NCBI GenBank assembly: GCA_019448385.1
Contig: JAGTXO010000001.1
Location: 2,294,001-2,358,000, forward strand
From: Diacronema lutheri
Lineage: Eukaryota > Haptophyta > Pavlovophyceae > Pavlovales > Pavlovaceae
DNA: 64,000 nt
Direction: 5' to 3'
Positions 26,541 to 37,807 of the stretch are shown piece after piece. The notes under the pieces are model-generated. The model worked only from the letters and a program-made list of their open reading frames with translations, had not been told where the DNA came from and searched no databases. Each line of letters opens with the position of its first letter. The first letter of the stretch is position 1. Made by a program: the position numbers and the translations under genes.

Positions 26541-29070
26541 CTAAGCGAAGCGGCGGCTGTGCGAGACGTTCCGCTTAATGCCCGTCGCCTCGCCGCCGTA
26601 CTCGGACGGCCGCTGTTGCACGTCGCGGACCTGGCCCTTGCGCTTGATGACCGCGCGACGGAACTTGTCGCGGTTCTTCGTGCGCACATTGCGATCCAGC
26701 TTCTTGCGCTGCCGCGTGAGCCCCTTGTTCTTGGCAATGTCGCGCCCGACCGAGCGCTTGTCACCATCCATCTCGTCGTCCGGCGCGCTCGCGCGCACCG
26801 CGTCAAGCGTGGCAGCCTTTTCGTGCGGCGGTCCACGGGTGAGCGCGTGGGCGCGGTGAGCGCGCGTGAGGGGCGGGAGGCAGCGCGTGGCGCACGGCGC
26901 GGCGCGCAGCGATTCGCCGGCGCTGCGCCGGCCTACCTGTCGGTCCGCTGCGCGCGCGCGCTTGCGGTCCTTGGCGGAGCGCGCCGCTTCCTCGTAGTCG
27001 TCAAGACCAGCCTCAACGCCATCGTCGTGGCCATTGCCGTCGAGCCCGCCGGCGGGCAGCGCGAGGCCGACGAGGTCATCGGCGAGGAAGCCGTCGTCGT
27101 CGTCGTCATAGGCCGCCATCGATCCGGCAGCCTTGGCCCCCTTGCCCGCTTTGCCCGTCCGGCCGCTGCCCGCGCCGATGATCGCGTCGACGTCGATGCC
27201 CGCCGCATGCGCGGCCGCAGCGCCGTCGCGTAGCAACGGCGTCAGATCGTCGAGACGGTCAAGCGAGTCAAGAGCACCGGCGGCGTGCAGCTGCCTCTGC
27301 TGCCGCTTCTGCTTCTTGGTCAGCTGCAGCCGGACAAAATGCTCCTCCTCGTACCGCCTGCGCTCCTCCTCATCGCGTGCGAGACGCTCGGACGCTGCGC
27401 CCGTCGCGCGGGGGCCCGTCGCGAGGTCGACGGCCGCCAGCTCCTCGGGCTCGTCGCCAAACTCGTTGCGCAGCTCGCGCACGAGAGCAGAGCGCGACGC
27501 GCGCTCGAGGCGCCGCGCGGCATCGCGCTCCGACTGCGGGCGCGGTGGCCGCGTGAGCGCGCGCGAGACCCGAGACAATTTGCGGGCGGTAAGGGGCGGC
27601 AAGGGGCGGCGCGGGTGAGCGACGAACGTGCGCGGCGCCCGCCCGTTGCGCGGTCGCGCCGTGGCGCGCGCGCGCCTTTTTGACCTTCTTGCCAAGCTCG
27701 GTCGGCGCGTCGCCGTCGTACTCCACGGCGGCGAGCTTTGGAGGGCGGTAGATACCGTCTGTGGCCGCACCCTTGCGCCTCGGGGCGCCGTCGCCATCGC
27801 CCTCGTCGTCGTCGTCGTCGTCCGCGAGGCCCTCGGCGCCCTTGGCGATGAGCGCGCGCGGGTTGGGCCGCGCCGAGCCGGTGGCGCCGCGCGCGCCGTC
27901 CGCGCCGCCGTCCGCCGACGCCAGCTGCAGAAGCCGGTCCACCTGGAAGCGAAGCTTCTTGTCGAGCGGGCCCAGCTTTTCAAAAACGGCGCGCAGGCGG
28001 ACGAGCTGCGCGATGACCGGGTGGTCGCGCACCGCGGCGCCCGACGCCTTGAGCGCGAGGAAGAAGGCGACGTTCGTACAGTACGAGAGCAGCAGCTGCA
28101 GCTTGGTCTGCAGGTAGCCGAGCCCTCCGCCTACGCGCAGCTCACCGGCGCCAGCGGCCGCGACGAGCGGCGCGACACGCGAGCGCGTCTCATCGAGCTT
28201 GCTCTTGAGGTCAGCGAGAAGCATGAGCAGCTCGGGCGCGTCGCGGGAGACAACCTCGAGCCGCTCGCGGCTGCTCAACCCTTCCTCGCCCACCGCGCCG
28301 TCGGCGCCGTCGGCGCGCTTCGCGCCCGCACCCGCAAGAGGCTCGCCCTCGCTCGTGCGCGCGCGGCGTTCGAGTGTGCCGACGGCCTCGCCGCGCAACG
28401 GCATGGTGTCGAAGGCGGCGTCAAGCGCCGCGAGCGCGCTGCCCGCGCGCGCGCGTGGCGCCTGCTTTGCGGCCGCGGCCTTGCCGCGCGCGGCCCGGTC
28501 GCCGAGCGACGTGCCGTTGGCAAAGTCGTCGTCGGTAAGGAGGCCGAGCTGCTCGGCCTGGAGGCGGCGCGCCTCCTCCTCTTCGAGCTTGGCCGCCTGT
28601 TCGTCATCGTCCACGTCCTCCGAGTCCTCCGCGTCGATGTCGTCCGCGCCGTAGTAGGCGCCCTTCTTGCCCCAACCCCGAGCGCCGCGCGCCGCACCGT
28701 CGTTGTCGTCGTCGGGCTCATCGCCGTCGTCGAGGTTGAGGCGGGCGCCAGGCACGCGAATCTCCTCCTCCGAGTCGTCGTCATCCTCCGCGTCGTCGTC
28801 GTCCTCATCATCCTCGTCGTCGTCGTCGTCACCGGCGTCTAGCCCGTACGTGTCGCCGAGCCGCTCGTCCGACTCGGGCTCGTCGCCGGACTCGTCGTCG
28901 TCGTCGTCACCGTCGAGCGCGATGCGATCGCGCAGCTTGTCGCGCTCGGCGTGAAAGTCGTCGACCTCGTCGTCAAAGAGGTCATCCGCGGGCTTCTTCC
29001 CGTTGGGGGCCACCCTCCGCGCGCCTCGCGCCTTGGGCACCACCACTTCTTTCCGCGGCCCTCGCGCCAT
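26541..29070 (-). CDS. UTP3: U3 snoRNP/SSU processome protein UTP3/SAS10, three exons
   Basis: The N-terminus is strongly acidic (long Asp runs). The middle has the Sas10/Utp3/C1D domain (LLMLLADLKSKLDETRSRVA, LQTKLQLLLSYCTNVAFFLAL, PVIAQLVRLRAVFEKLGPLD). The C-terminal ~75 residues are the Sas10 C-terminal domain (GRDIAKNKGLTRQRKKLDRN, YGGEATGIKRNVSHSRRFA). Joining needs an intron around 27684-27534 (acceptor CCGCAG at 27534; donor GTCAAA or a GC donor nine bases on), and 26936-26817 (GTAGGC...GAAAAG, 120 nt) removes an Arg/Pro-rich insert. The protein acts in early 18S rRNA processing in the nucleolus. About 760 residues. Confidence 0.87.
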
Positions 29071-29282
29071 CGTGTTCCGCGTCCACGCGGAGAATGTTAC
29101 GAGGACAGTACTAGTGACGCGTGTCCCCGGCCCCCCGCCTGCCCGACTCCCAGGTCTCGCCTGGCGTCACGACTCACGACGCACGCGTGACGCGCCGCAT
29201 GTGGGCAGTGCGAGCGCAAGTGCGAGGCGACTGCTGGCAGGCAGATCCGACCCCGCGCTCGTGGGCCGCGCTCATGGCACTG

Positions 29283-30359
29283 TCAAATCCCGCGGATGAC
29301 TTGGCCCGTCGCAAAGTCGACGTACGGCCCCGTGCCCGCGTCCGCGTGGCGAAAATCGATCAGCAGCTGCAGCACCCATTTCTCGCCGCGGTTGATCGCC
29401 TCCGAATAGTGCAGCAGCTCGTTCTTCGACCAATACATGAGCGCGCGCCCGGCTTGCGGGCGCGAGGCGAAGCCATCCTCGACGAAGACCGTCCGGCCGC
29501 CCGCGCCCTCCGCCACCGTGTTGAGGTAGACGAGCAGCGTCGCATCCTTGCCGTCAACGTGCGGCGCGACGCCCTCGCCCTCGCGGTAGTGCACGACGGT
29601 CGCGTCGCGGATCACTACATACCGCCGGTCGGCCTTCACCCAGATGCCCTCCGCCACGCGCAGCCGGCGCTTTGGTAAGCCCATCAGCCGAAGCAGACGC
29701 GCGCCGAGCGCCGCGCCGAGCCGCGCCGCGTCCAGCTCGGCCGCGCCGGCGCCGGCCGCGTCGGCCGCGTGCGCCTCCGGATCGGCGAGCTCGAGCGCGT
29801 CGGCGAGTGCGCCCACGTTGACGCGGAAGCCCGAGGGCATCGAGGCGGAGAGCGCGTCGTCAGAGAGCGCCTGCTCCTCGATCAGCCGGCGCGCCTCCTC
29901 GGATTGCGCTCCGCCGCTCGCGCCCGACTCGACCTCCCGGTTGACGCGGTAATTCAGATAGAGGTCCGACTCGCCCGTGCCGGCGAGGCGTTGGCGCTTG
30001 GCGAGCTCGATGATCGCCGCGCACTCGGCCGCGGACAAGAAGTCGTCGATTGCGAACGCGGGAGGATTGGCATTCAGCGCGCTCGCGCGCGCGAAGAACT
30101 CGTCGCCTGGCTCTAGCACGCTCGGCCGGAGGCCCCACGCGTCGAGCGTGGCCACGTCGGGCTGCGTGGCCACGTCGGGCTGCGCGCTGCTCGACGCGCG
30201 CGCCGGCGCGCGCGCACGCGCCCGCGCAATGCTCGCACGCTCCGTCGCGCGCCGCACGCTCACGCTTGCCGCCGCGCTCGCCCCCACCGCCGCCACGACC
30301 CACACCACCGCGGCTCGCCTCGCGACCGTCGCGGGCGCCATGATTGTTGCCCCCGCCAT
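29283..30359 (-). CDS. Prolyl 4-hydroxylase-like 2-oxoglutarate/Fe(II) oxygenase
   Basis: 358 residues. An N-terminal hydrophobic anchor (AAVVWVVAAVGASAAASV) suggests a type II membrane enzyme of the ER or Golgi. The oxygenase core shows the iron ligands H-x-D in VHYREGEGVAPHVDGKDATL, and the distal His and 2-oxoglutarate Lys in LLHYSEAINRGEKWVLQLL. GRALMYW precedes the distal His, as in P4H alpha domains. The N-terminal half (FAIDDFLSAAECAAIIELAK) matches the usual P4H entry. The substrate, collagen-like or glycoprotein proline, is unknown. Divergent from ORC3, 71 bp apart. Confidence 0.85.
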   Translation of the reverse strand: MAGATIMAPATVARRAAVVWVVAAVGASAAASVSVRRATERASIARARARAPARASSSAQPDVATQPDVATLDAWGLRPSVLEPGDEFFARASALNANPPAFAIDDFLSAAECAAIIELAKRQRLAGTGESDLYLNYRVNREVESGASGGAQSEEARRLIEEQALSDDALSASMPSGFRVNVGALADALELADPEAHAADAAGAGAAELDAARLGAALGARLLRLMGLPKRRLRVAEGIWVKADRRYVVIRDATVVHYREGEGVAPHVDGKDATLLVYLNTVAEGAGGRTVFVEDGFASRPQAGRALMYWSKNELLHYSEAINRGEKWVLQLLIDFRHADAGTGPYVDFATGQVIRGI

Positions 30360-30430
30360 CGTGGTAGGCTTTTGGCGCGCTTCTCGGCTCGCCTGGGCGC
30401 GAGGTCTTGCAGCGTCGGTCGGGTGCAGCG
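30360..30430. promoter_or_regulatory. Divergent promoter between the P4H-like gene and ORC3
   Basis: 71 bases separate opposite start codons. GGTAGGCTTTTGGCGCG includes a TTTT patch; no canonical box is visible. Confidence 0.45.
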
Positions 30431-33400
30431 ATGTCCACGCCGCGCTCTACTCGCGCGCGCGCGCTCGTGCCGGCGAGCGGCGGCTCGGGCGTGCTCGCGA
30501 CGCCATCGCCCGCTCGCCGTGGCGTCGGCCGCCCCACCGCCGCCGCGCGGCCTGCTCGCCGCGTCGATGAGGGCAGCGAGAGCGGCGGCGACGACGTCGA
30601 CGATTCGGCGTCCGAGCGCGACGGCGAAGCGGGCGCGCCGCAGCTCGACGAGGGCGAGCGCGCGACGGAGTGCTGCTTCTGGCACGAGCCGACGGTGTAC
30701 GGCTCCGCCGCTCCCCTCGCCACGCGCCGCTTCGAGCCGCTTCACGCCGACGGGCGCGGCGCGAGCGCGCGCGAGGAGGTCGAGTTCGTGCGCGCGCGCG
30801 AGGCGGCGCATGACGCGCACGTTGCGACGATCCGCGGCGAGGTGGCGCAGCTGGTGGCGCAGACGAATGCGCACGTGTTCAACGGCGTCATTGCCTTCCT
30901 CCGCGCCCACCCGCCCGCGGAGCGCCGCCTGCCTCTCGCGATCATTGCGACGCGTTGCAACGCCCACGACGAGCTGCATGCTCTTGCGCAGCTCGGCGCG
31001 GCCGTGCGCGCCGCCGGCCTCTCGCGCCTGGTCGTGCACGTGCGCGCGGCGGAGTGCGCGAATGTGCATACCGCTGTGCGCGCGATCGCAGGCGCGCTTC
31101 TCGAGACGCCCACGGCGGGCGCTCGCTCGGCCGCTAGCAGCGGCGCGGGCGCCGGCAGCGACGGTGCGGGCACGCTCGGTCGAGGGCGCGGCCCGCTCGC
31201 CAAGCCCAACGGCTGCGCGGCGCATGACCTGCGGCTGATTGGTCGCTGGTACGCGGCGCGTCTAGCCGCCTCGCGCCGTCGGCGCGCCGCGCGCGCGCGC
31301 GCCAGCGACGGCGACGACGGCGACGGCGCCGCTGGCGGAGGCAACGCGCGCGCGCCCATCGCGAGCGCCGAGCGAAACGACGGCGAGGATGAGGAGGCGG
31401 AGGACGTTGCGTCCGACACCTCCGAGGCGGAGAGCGACGGCGCGCACGCTGCCAACAGCGAGCAGCGCCCTGCTGCCGCGCCGTTGGCCCCGTGCGCAGA
31501 CGAGCCGATCGTCGTCGTGCTCGCCGACGCCGACCTACTCACCGCGAGCGCGCTCGACGACGTGGTCTACGCGTGCGGCAAGGCCTTCGAGCAGCACGCG
31601 CTGCCCATCGCACTCGTCGCGGGCGTCGCGACGAGCGCCGACTCGCTGATTCGCCTTCTCCCGCGCACGAGCCTCTCGCGCGTGCGCACGACGCGCTTCC
31701 GGCTGCAGCCCGCGCTCGGCTCGCTCGACGAAGCCATCTTGCGCATCTTCCTCGGCGCGCGCACGTCGGGCGCGCGCGGCGCGGCGCGCGGCGCACGCGG
31801 CGGCGCGCGCATGCTCGGCGTGCAGATGAGCGCGCGTGCTTTTGAGCAGCTGTGCGAGCAGTTTCTCGCCGAGACACTCTCACTGTCTGCAAGCGCTCAC
31901 ATGATCACACTGAGCTCATGGCTCCATTTCGCCTCCCAGCCGCTCTCCTTCCTCGCCGCGGCCGCGCCGTCGTGTTACGCCGAGTGCGCGGCGCTCGCGC
32001 GCCACCTGACGCCCTACCACCTCGCGCGCGCGCGCGCGCTCCCGTCGGTTCGCCGCGCGCTCGACGACGACGACGACGCGCGTGCCGAGCTAGGGGCGCC
32101 TCCCGCACGCGCGTCCGCGGCCGTCGGCGATGATGAGCTGCGCGCGCGCGTTGGGCGGTGGCTGTGGGCTCTGCACGAGCACAGCCACACGTCGCGCGTG
32201 GCGATGCTCGCGCTGAACGATGGCCTCGCGTCGCTCGCGGCCGTGCCGTGCAGCACGCACGTCGCCACGCGCGTGGGCGGCGCGGGCGGCGGCGCCGAGC
32301 CGCCGGGCGTCGCGCGGCCGACGGGCGCGAGCGACGCGGCCGACGGCGGCGAAGGCGGCGAGCACGCCGGGCCGATTGGCGCCGCCGCGCGCGTCAAGGC
32401 CGTGCGCTGGCAGCTGTCTCTACGCGAGATCTACTGCTCGGCGCTTCATGGCGCGGGCGGCGTGAATCGCATCGCCGCACACCTCGCCGCCGAGCTCGGA
32501 GGCGGTGGCGGCGGTGGCGGCATTACCAGCTCGCTGCCGGTGCTCGGCGCGCTCGGCGGCGGGCACGCGACGAGCTCTCGCGGTGCGTCGGCGATCGCGA
32601 GCGGGCGCGGGCCGGAAGGTCTTGTCGCGTTTGCCGACGCAATGCTCGCCGCGCTCGACGGCGCGGGCGACGATCGTGGCGACGGCGGCGGCGATGACGA
32701 CAATAACGACGCGCGCGCGCCATCCACGCCCTCGTCCGACCGCGCCCCTCCGATCGACTCGGCCGCCGCGCTCGAGCGCGCGACACGCGCTCTCCGCACC
32801 GCGCGCTCGAAGGCGTACGCGCTGCTCGCGCCGTACGCGAACGCCGACGGCGCGGCCGGCGGCGTGGAGGCGGTCGGTGCAGCGACGAGCGGTCAGCCGC
32901 AGCCATCGCTGCCGCGCGAGCAGAGCGCGGCGGAGCGGGAGCGCGAGCAACGCCATTGGTCGGCGGCCAAGCGCCGCGCCGCTGCCCTCCTCGCGTGCGC
33001 TGCGCCCGCACAGCCCGCCGCCGCCGACCGCGAGCGCGAGGCGGCGGTCGCCGCGGCGCGCGCAATGTCCGACGCGACGGCCATCCTTGTGCGCGGTTGC
33101 CTCCACCCGCTGCGCGCCCTGCCGCTCGGCGAGATCGCGAGCGGCACGCCAGGCGGCGAGGCGAAGCTCCTGCGCGAGTGGTGCGCGCCGCGCGTGCGCG
33201 AGACGGTCGAGGAGGGCCTCGCGAGGTTCTCCGCCGTCGCCACCGCGCCCGCGCGCGCGCCCCCAACCGCGCCGACGCCGCCGGCGGACTCGGCGCGCGC
33301 GCGCATTCGCCCGCACGCGACGGATGGCGGTGGCGCGGCGGCGAGCACGTCGGGCCGCGTTGGCTCCGCGCGGCTCGCCGCCGTGGCAGGGCATACCGGC

Positions 33401-34476
33401 GCGAGCGCCAAGGGCGGCGTCGGCAGCGTCGGCAGCGCCGGCAGCGTGGCCGCGCCGAGTGGCGCGCGACGCAGCGAGCTCCTCCGCGCAGGCGCGCGCG
33501 CGTGCAGCGCGGGCGGCATGGGCGCTGAGAGGCCGCGCTCCGCTCGCACCGTCGCTCTCGACGCGGCGCACGTGGGCGTGGGCTCGGCCGCGGGCTCGGC
33601 CGATGGCGCGCGCGCCGGCGCGCGCCCGACGCGCCGCGCCGAATCGCAGCCACCGTCGCCCGCGCGCCGCGCGACGCCGTCGCGCGGGGCCGCGCCGAGC
33701 GGCGCGCGGCTGCCGTCGTCGGCCGCGTGCGCGCCGGCGCCCTCGGCGCGCGGCGCGCGCGACGGCGTATCGGCGGGCGCGGCGGGCGCGAGCTCGTTCT
33801 CGCCGCAGCGCAGCGGCGCGTGCGCGGTTACGGACTTGCAGGTCGCGCACGCGTTCTTCTCGGCCGCCGAGGCGCGCGCGCTCAACCTTGCGGTGTGGCA
33901 CGCCGATTTTGAAAGGAGGCTCGCGCTCGCGCGCGCGGGCGCGAGCCTCGAGGAGGTGCTCGCGCGCGAGGAGCCGAGCGCGCCGCGCCGCGCGGGCAAG
34001 CAGCGCAAGAGCGCCGAGACGCGGCGCGGGGATGCGAAACGGCGGCGATCGGGCAACGCCGACGCACCGCTCGCGGCCGGCACGCGCGGGCGCGCGCGCT
34101 CGCGCGCGCCGGTCGGGCAGGACGGCGAGTGCGACGAGGAGGACGACGAGGACGAGCTCGAGGCGTGGACCGCCGGCCAGCCGCAGCAGCCGCAGGGGCC
34201 CGTCGACCCAGAGCTACTGGCGCGCTTCATCGGTGCAATCGGGAGTTTGCATGTGCGCGCGCGCCGCGCGTCGTCGCGCGTGTGCGCCAATGCGCGTTCA
34301 CACCGTCGTGCGCGCCTGCGATCGAGCGGCGAGTTGCACGTGCGCCTCACCGTGGTCGCGCGCGCGCACCTGCCCCGAGCGCCCGCGCGATGCAGACGCA
34401 CGGGCTTGTGCGCGCGAGCACGCGGCATCCGGGACACGTGATCAAGATGGTCTTCGACAAGGCTGAGCTGCAGTGA
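30431..34476 (+). CDS. ORC3: Origin recognition complex subunit 3
   Basis: The ORC3 core is visible: HVFNGVIAFLRAHPPAERRL, a central AAA-like strand PIVVVLADADLLTASALDDV, LPIALVAGVATSADSLIRLL, and AHMITLSSWLHFASQPLSFL. The stretch RWQLSLREIYCSALHGAGGV also fits. A terminal intron at 34253-34395 (GTGCGC...ATGCAG, 143 nt, phase 0) joins ARFIGAIGSLH to THGLVRASTRHPGHVIKMVF, rebuilding the C-terminal winged-helix end of ORC3. Without it the frame ends at 34441 in Arg-rich nonsense. ORC3 helps ORC1-6 bind replication origins. At ~1300 residues it is nearly twice the usual size, because of Asp/Glu, Ala/Gly and Arg/Ser-rich insertions (about 31110-31500, 32270-32880, 33240-33840). Confidence 0.82.
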
Positions 34477-34597
34477 GTCCAAGGCAACTGATTTCTCAGA
34501 CATGATGGGCTCATGGCAGCTGCCATGAAGGTCGGGTCCGCCTTTTGGGCCTTTTTAACCTTTTTGACTTTTTCATTTCGATCTGCCGCTGGCGGGA

Positions 34598-35422
34598 ATG
34601 GCGAGCCATGTGACGACGGGGTTTTGGGGCTCTCCTACCGCGCTGCACACCTTCTGCGAGCCAAAGTACGCACCGTCCTACTTCTTTGCGGAGATGTTCA
34701 ACTCCATCAGTTCCCTCATCTTCTGCGCAGCCGCCATCTACCTCTTGGTCGATCGCGACATACGCGCCGACTTGGTGGTCGTCTTGTTGGCCGTCGCGCT
34801 GTTCATCATCGGCCTTGGCAGCGCCGCGTTCCACGCGACGATGCTGTGGGAATATGAGCTGTGGGACGAGCTTCCGATGCTCGTCTTTGTTGCGCTCGCC
34901 TTGTTGAGCAAGGCGGCGTGCCTGCCGCGTGCGCTACAGCCGTACCGCGCGGCATATGTTTCCGCCGTCACGCTCGCCACGTGCGGCAGCGCAGCCGCTT
35001 ACGTCCTGCTCAAGAAGTACGATGTTTTTGTGCACTCGTTTACTCTGATCGTCTTCGTTGACCTCGCGGTGGGAAGCGCGCAGCCGGCGGAGTCGCGAGC
35101 GATCAATTGGTTCAAGCTCATGACCGCCCTCACGCTCGCCGCGGGCAAGGCGCTGTGGGAAGTCGAGGTGCGGCTGTGCGCCGTTGAGCCCCGCGTGTGG
35201 GTGCTGCACGTTGCTTGGCACGTGCTCGCGTGCGCCTCGGCGTATTGCGGCATCCTGTGCAACTTTTTGTTCCGCGTTGAGCGTGGGCTCAACCCGCACT
35301 ACCCGCACGGGACTGAGTATACGACTCGCTGGTCCGCCGGCCAAAGCGACTGCCGCGTGCTGGCGGGAGGCGCGCGCGAGCCAGGGCGAGCCACCAGCAA
35401 AGACATGGCCAAGCGCCGATGA
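34598..35422 (+). CDS. Alkaline ceramidase
   Basis: 274 residues with about seven hydrophobic helices. Family hallmarks are GFWGSPTALHTFCEPKYAPS, YFFAEMFNSISSLIF, GSAAFHATMLWEYELWDELP with the metal-site His and Asp, and LHVAWHVLACASAY near the C-terminus with further His residues. Alkaline ceramidases of ER/Golgi hydrolyse ceramide to sphingosine and fatty acid. All visible catalytic positions are kept. The start ATG begins MASHVTTGFWG, exactly at the conserved N-terminus. Upstream (34533-34580) are several T-rich tracts that may be its promoter. No intron. Confidence 0.9.
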   Translation: MASHVTTGFWGSPTALHTFCEPKYAPSYFFAEMFNSISSLIFCAAAIYLLVDRDIRADLVVVLLAVALFIIGLGSAAFHATMLWEYELWDELPMLVFVALALLSKAACLPRALQPYRAAYVSAVTLATCGSAAAYVLLKKYDVFVHSFTLIVFVDLAVGSAQPAESRAINWFKLMTALTLAAGKALWEVEVRLCAVEPRVWVLHVAWHVLACASAYCGILCNFLFRVERGLNPHYPHGTEYTTRWSAGQSDCRVLAGGAREPGRATSKDMAKRR

Positions 35423-35449
35423 CTTGGGAGAGGGTTTGGGGAAAATCGT

Positions 35450-36298
35450 TCACTCCATGCACCGCGGGATCTCAAAGCCGTTGAGCTTCTGCCCGCTGCG
35501 CAGCGGTGGCGGGACGTGATCCGTGCGGCCCGCGGCCAACACGGCAAAGCTGCGCGCTTCGGCCTGCCCAGCGACGCAAGTGATGCGCAGCTCGAGAAGC
35601 CAGATGGCGCCGTTGGCGCTGAGCAGCGCGACGCTCGGCCCCGATCCACCTGCACCCACGCCGAGCATCGCCTGCAGCAGGTAGCTGATGAAAAAGCCGT
35701 GCGTGACGAGCACACCAACCGGCAGTTCCGCCGCCGGATCGCGCGGCTCGAGAGGGACCTGGGACCATGCCCACTCGCAGACGCGCGCGGCGCGCGCACG
35801 CGACTCGACGTCGGACTCAAAGCCACCACGCCACCAGCCTGGCGAGCTGGCAAAGTCCTCGGCCGAGACCCGCATCGCTGGAATCAGCTTGCGGATCTCG
35901 GCGGGCCCGAGCCCGTAATGCAGCGGATGCCCACGCCCATCGTCTGCGCGCGGCCCGTTGAAGCAACCGCCCACCTCAAACGCGTCGGTGTGGAGCGAGA
36001 TGGGAACGTCGGACAGGACCTGCGCGAGAGGCACGACGGTCTGCAGCGTCCGAATCATTGGTGAGCAGTGGATGTGCACAATCCGCGCGCCAAACTCGCT
36101 GTTGATCCAGCTCGCGCACGCCTCGCTCTGCGCGAAGCCCCGTTCGCTGAGCGGCGGGTCGGCCAAGCGCGTGGCGCCCACATCAGCGGGCGAGGCCGAG
36201 TCGTCCGCGCCCGCGTGGTTGTTCTCCGACTGCGCGTGCCGCAGGAGGAGCAGCAGGACGCGGCGTTGACCACCGGCCATTGTCACCGGCATGGGCAC
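35450..36298 (-). CDS. Histidine phosphatase superfamily protein
   Basis: 282 residues (the next ATG at 36280 gives MAGGQRR and is equally possible). The catalytic RHG-type motif is LLRHAQSENNHAG (RHA instead of RHG), followed by LSERGFAQSEACASWI, SPMIRTLQTVVPLA and the second catalytic His in VGVLVTHGFFISYLLQ. Both His and two Arg are present, so it should be an active branch-1 phosphatase or mutase-like enzyme. The substrate is unknown. An insertion between the two halves (EVGGCFNGPRADDGRGHPLH) resembles members with broad phosphatase activity. It converges on the ceramidase gene, with 27 bp between the stops. Confidence 0.82.
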   Translation of the reverse strand: MPMPVTMAGGQRRVLLLLLRHAQSENNHAGADDSASPADVGATRLADPPLSERGFAQSEACASWINSEFGARIVHIHCSPMIRTLQTVVPLAQVLSDVPISLHTDAFEVGGCFNGPRADDGRGHPLHYGLGPAEIRKLIPAMRVSAEDFASSPGWWRGGFESDVESRARAARVCEWAWSQVPLEPRDPAAELPVGVLVTHGFFISYLLQAMLGVGAGGSGPSVALLSANGAIWLLELRITCVAGQAEARSFAVLAAGRTDHVPPPLRSGQKLNGFEIPRCME

Positions 36299-36655
36299 AT
36301 CTCACGATGGACAGTCAGACTGCACGAGAGTAGACCCACCGCGCGTGCTTCAAGCCCACTCTTGCGCCGAGCCAGCACGCCGACGGCGTGTGCAACGCTC
36401 ACGCGTCGCGCCGTGGCGTGCCCTTCAAACTGGTGCGCGCGACTTCATGCTGTGGCTTTGTCCGCGCCACGCGCGCGGAGAGCCGAGCGGTCAGCGGCTC
36501 GCGCTCTCACCTCGGCGCGTGTTCGCGCCTTGCCACGCTCGCCCGCGGCGCCAGAAGCAGATGGCTGTACAGCGCGTAGACGCCTTCGCTTGACGCGCAG
36601 GTCGATCGCGAGCCGCGCGCAGCGCCTCGGCGCGCGCCACGCGTGCACGTTTTAC
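36299..36655. other. Intergenic region, nothing recognised
   Basis: 357 bases between two minus-strand genes. It contains only low-complexity GC-rich sequence and no coherent frame. Confidence 0.4.
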
Positions 36656-36862
36656 TTAGCTTTGGCAGTAGAGCTCCTCGCTCGCCTCCACAAACTCCTC
36701 AGCGGCGGTGGCCGAGTAGGGCTCGGCTGGCCGCGGAGCCAGCTGCGAGGAGAAATGCGTGCGGAAGAAGTTTACGTGCGCCACGTACTGGTCCTGCCAC
36801 GAGCCCGCCGCCGGCGGCGGCTGCACAAAGGGCGGAGGTTCCTGCTCGGGCTTTGACCCCAT
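36656..36862 (-). CDS. Small hypothetical protein
   Basis: From the ATG at 36862 the frame gives 68 residues: MGSKPEQEPPPFVQPPPAAG, SWQDQYVAHVNFFRTHFSSQ and a Ser/Glu-rich end. Composition is protein-like, with aromatic residues that are rare in shadow frames here. The start is only 17 bp from the divergent GST start, so the transcripts probably overlap. An upstream ATG at 36886 would overlap the GST codons. No family or targeting signal is recognised. It could be a short accessory subunit. Confidence 0.5.
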   Translation of the reverse strand: MGSKPEQEPPPFVQPPPAAGSWQDQYVAHVNFFRTHFSSQLAPRPAEPYSATAAEEFVEASEELYCQS

Positions 36863-36879
36863 CGCCGCGAGAGAGAACG

Positions 36880-37782
36880 ATGGCACGCGGAACGATGGCG
36901 GCGCGGATAGCCCGGTCGTTCTCGAGCGGCGCCCGGTTGTCGGTGTTCCGTTCGTTCTCGAGCGGCGGACCGGCGATCCCGCCGCTCACGTATTACAGCG
37001 CGTGGTTCTGCCCGTTCGCGCAGAGGTGCACGCTCGCTCTCGAGCATCACGGCGTGCCGTACGAGTGGGAGGAGGCGTTGGGCTGGACGGTCCGGCCGTC
37101 GAGCGTGGGAGAGGACGGGCGCGCGGACGAGGCCGCCTACCACTGGAAGTCGCCGGCGCTGCTCGCGGCGAATCCCTCAGGCATGGTCCCTACCCTCGTG
37201 GAGCCAGCGACGGGGCGCGTCGTCAAAGAATCGCTCGTCACGATCGAGTACGTCGACGACTACGCGCGCGCCCATGGCTCGCGTGCGCCGAGCCTGATGC
37301 CCGCCGAGCCGGCAGAGCGCGCGCGTGCGCGCGAGCTGGCGAGTGAGATCAATGCGCAGGCGTGCTCGCCCTATTACTCGGTCCTGTGCAAGCAGGAGCG
37401 CGACGACCAGCTCGCCGCGTTCGACGGCCTCGTGGGCACGCTGCGCGCGTTTGGCGACGCGCTGCGCGACGGGCGCAAGTTCCGGCTGGGCGACGAGCTC
37501 TCGATCGCCGACCTGGCGCTCTTGCCGTGGGCATATCGTTTCTACGTCTTTGAGCACTACCGCGGCGAGAGCTTTGCGATCCCACGCGCCGGCGCGCTCG
37601 AGCACTACCACGCGTGGCTCGAGCGCTGCCTTCAGATTCCCGCCGTGCGGCGGACGTGCCCGGACAAGGCGCGATATCTCGAGCACATCGCCAAGTACGC
37701 GACCAACACGGCGAGATCCAAGGTGGCAAACGCGGTGCGGCGCGGCGTGCAGGCGCACGAGTACGACGACGAAAAGGACTGA
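36880..37782 (+). CDS. Omega-like glutathione S-transferase with mitochondrial-type presequence
   Basis: 300 residues. The N-terminus (ARIARSFSSGARLSVFRSFS) is Arg/Ser-rich without acids, typical of a mitochondrial presequence. The thioredoxin-like domain has YYSAWFCPFAQRCTLALEHH, with Cys44 as active site, and the cis-Pro in NPSGMVPTLVEP followed by ESLVTIEYVDDY. The C-terminal helical domain contains FRLGDELSIADLALLPW. Cys-type GSTs (omega, lambda, DHAR) catalyse thiol transfer or dehydroascorbate reduction rather than classical conjugation. The exact reaction is not deducible. Confidence 0.87.
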   Translation: MARGTMAARIARSFSSGARLSVFRSFSSGGPAIPPLTYYSAWFCPFAQRCTLALEHHGVPYEWEEALGWTVRPSSVGEDGRADEAAYHWKSPALLAANPSGMVPTLVEPATGRVVKESLVTIEYVDDYARAHGSRAPSLMPAEPAERARARELASEINAQACSPYYSVLCKQERDDQLAAFDGLVGTLRAFGDALRDGRKFRLGDELSIADLALLPWAYRFYVFEHYRGESFAIPRAGALEHYHAWLERCLQIPAVRRTCPDKARYLEHIAKYATNTARSKVANAVRRGVQAHEYDDEKD

Positions 37783-37807
37783 ACAAACATACACGCGAGC
37801 ACGTCGC

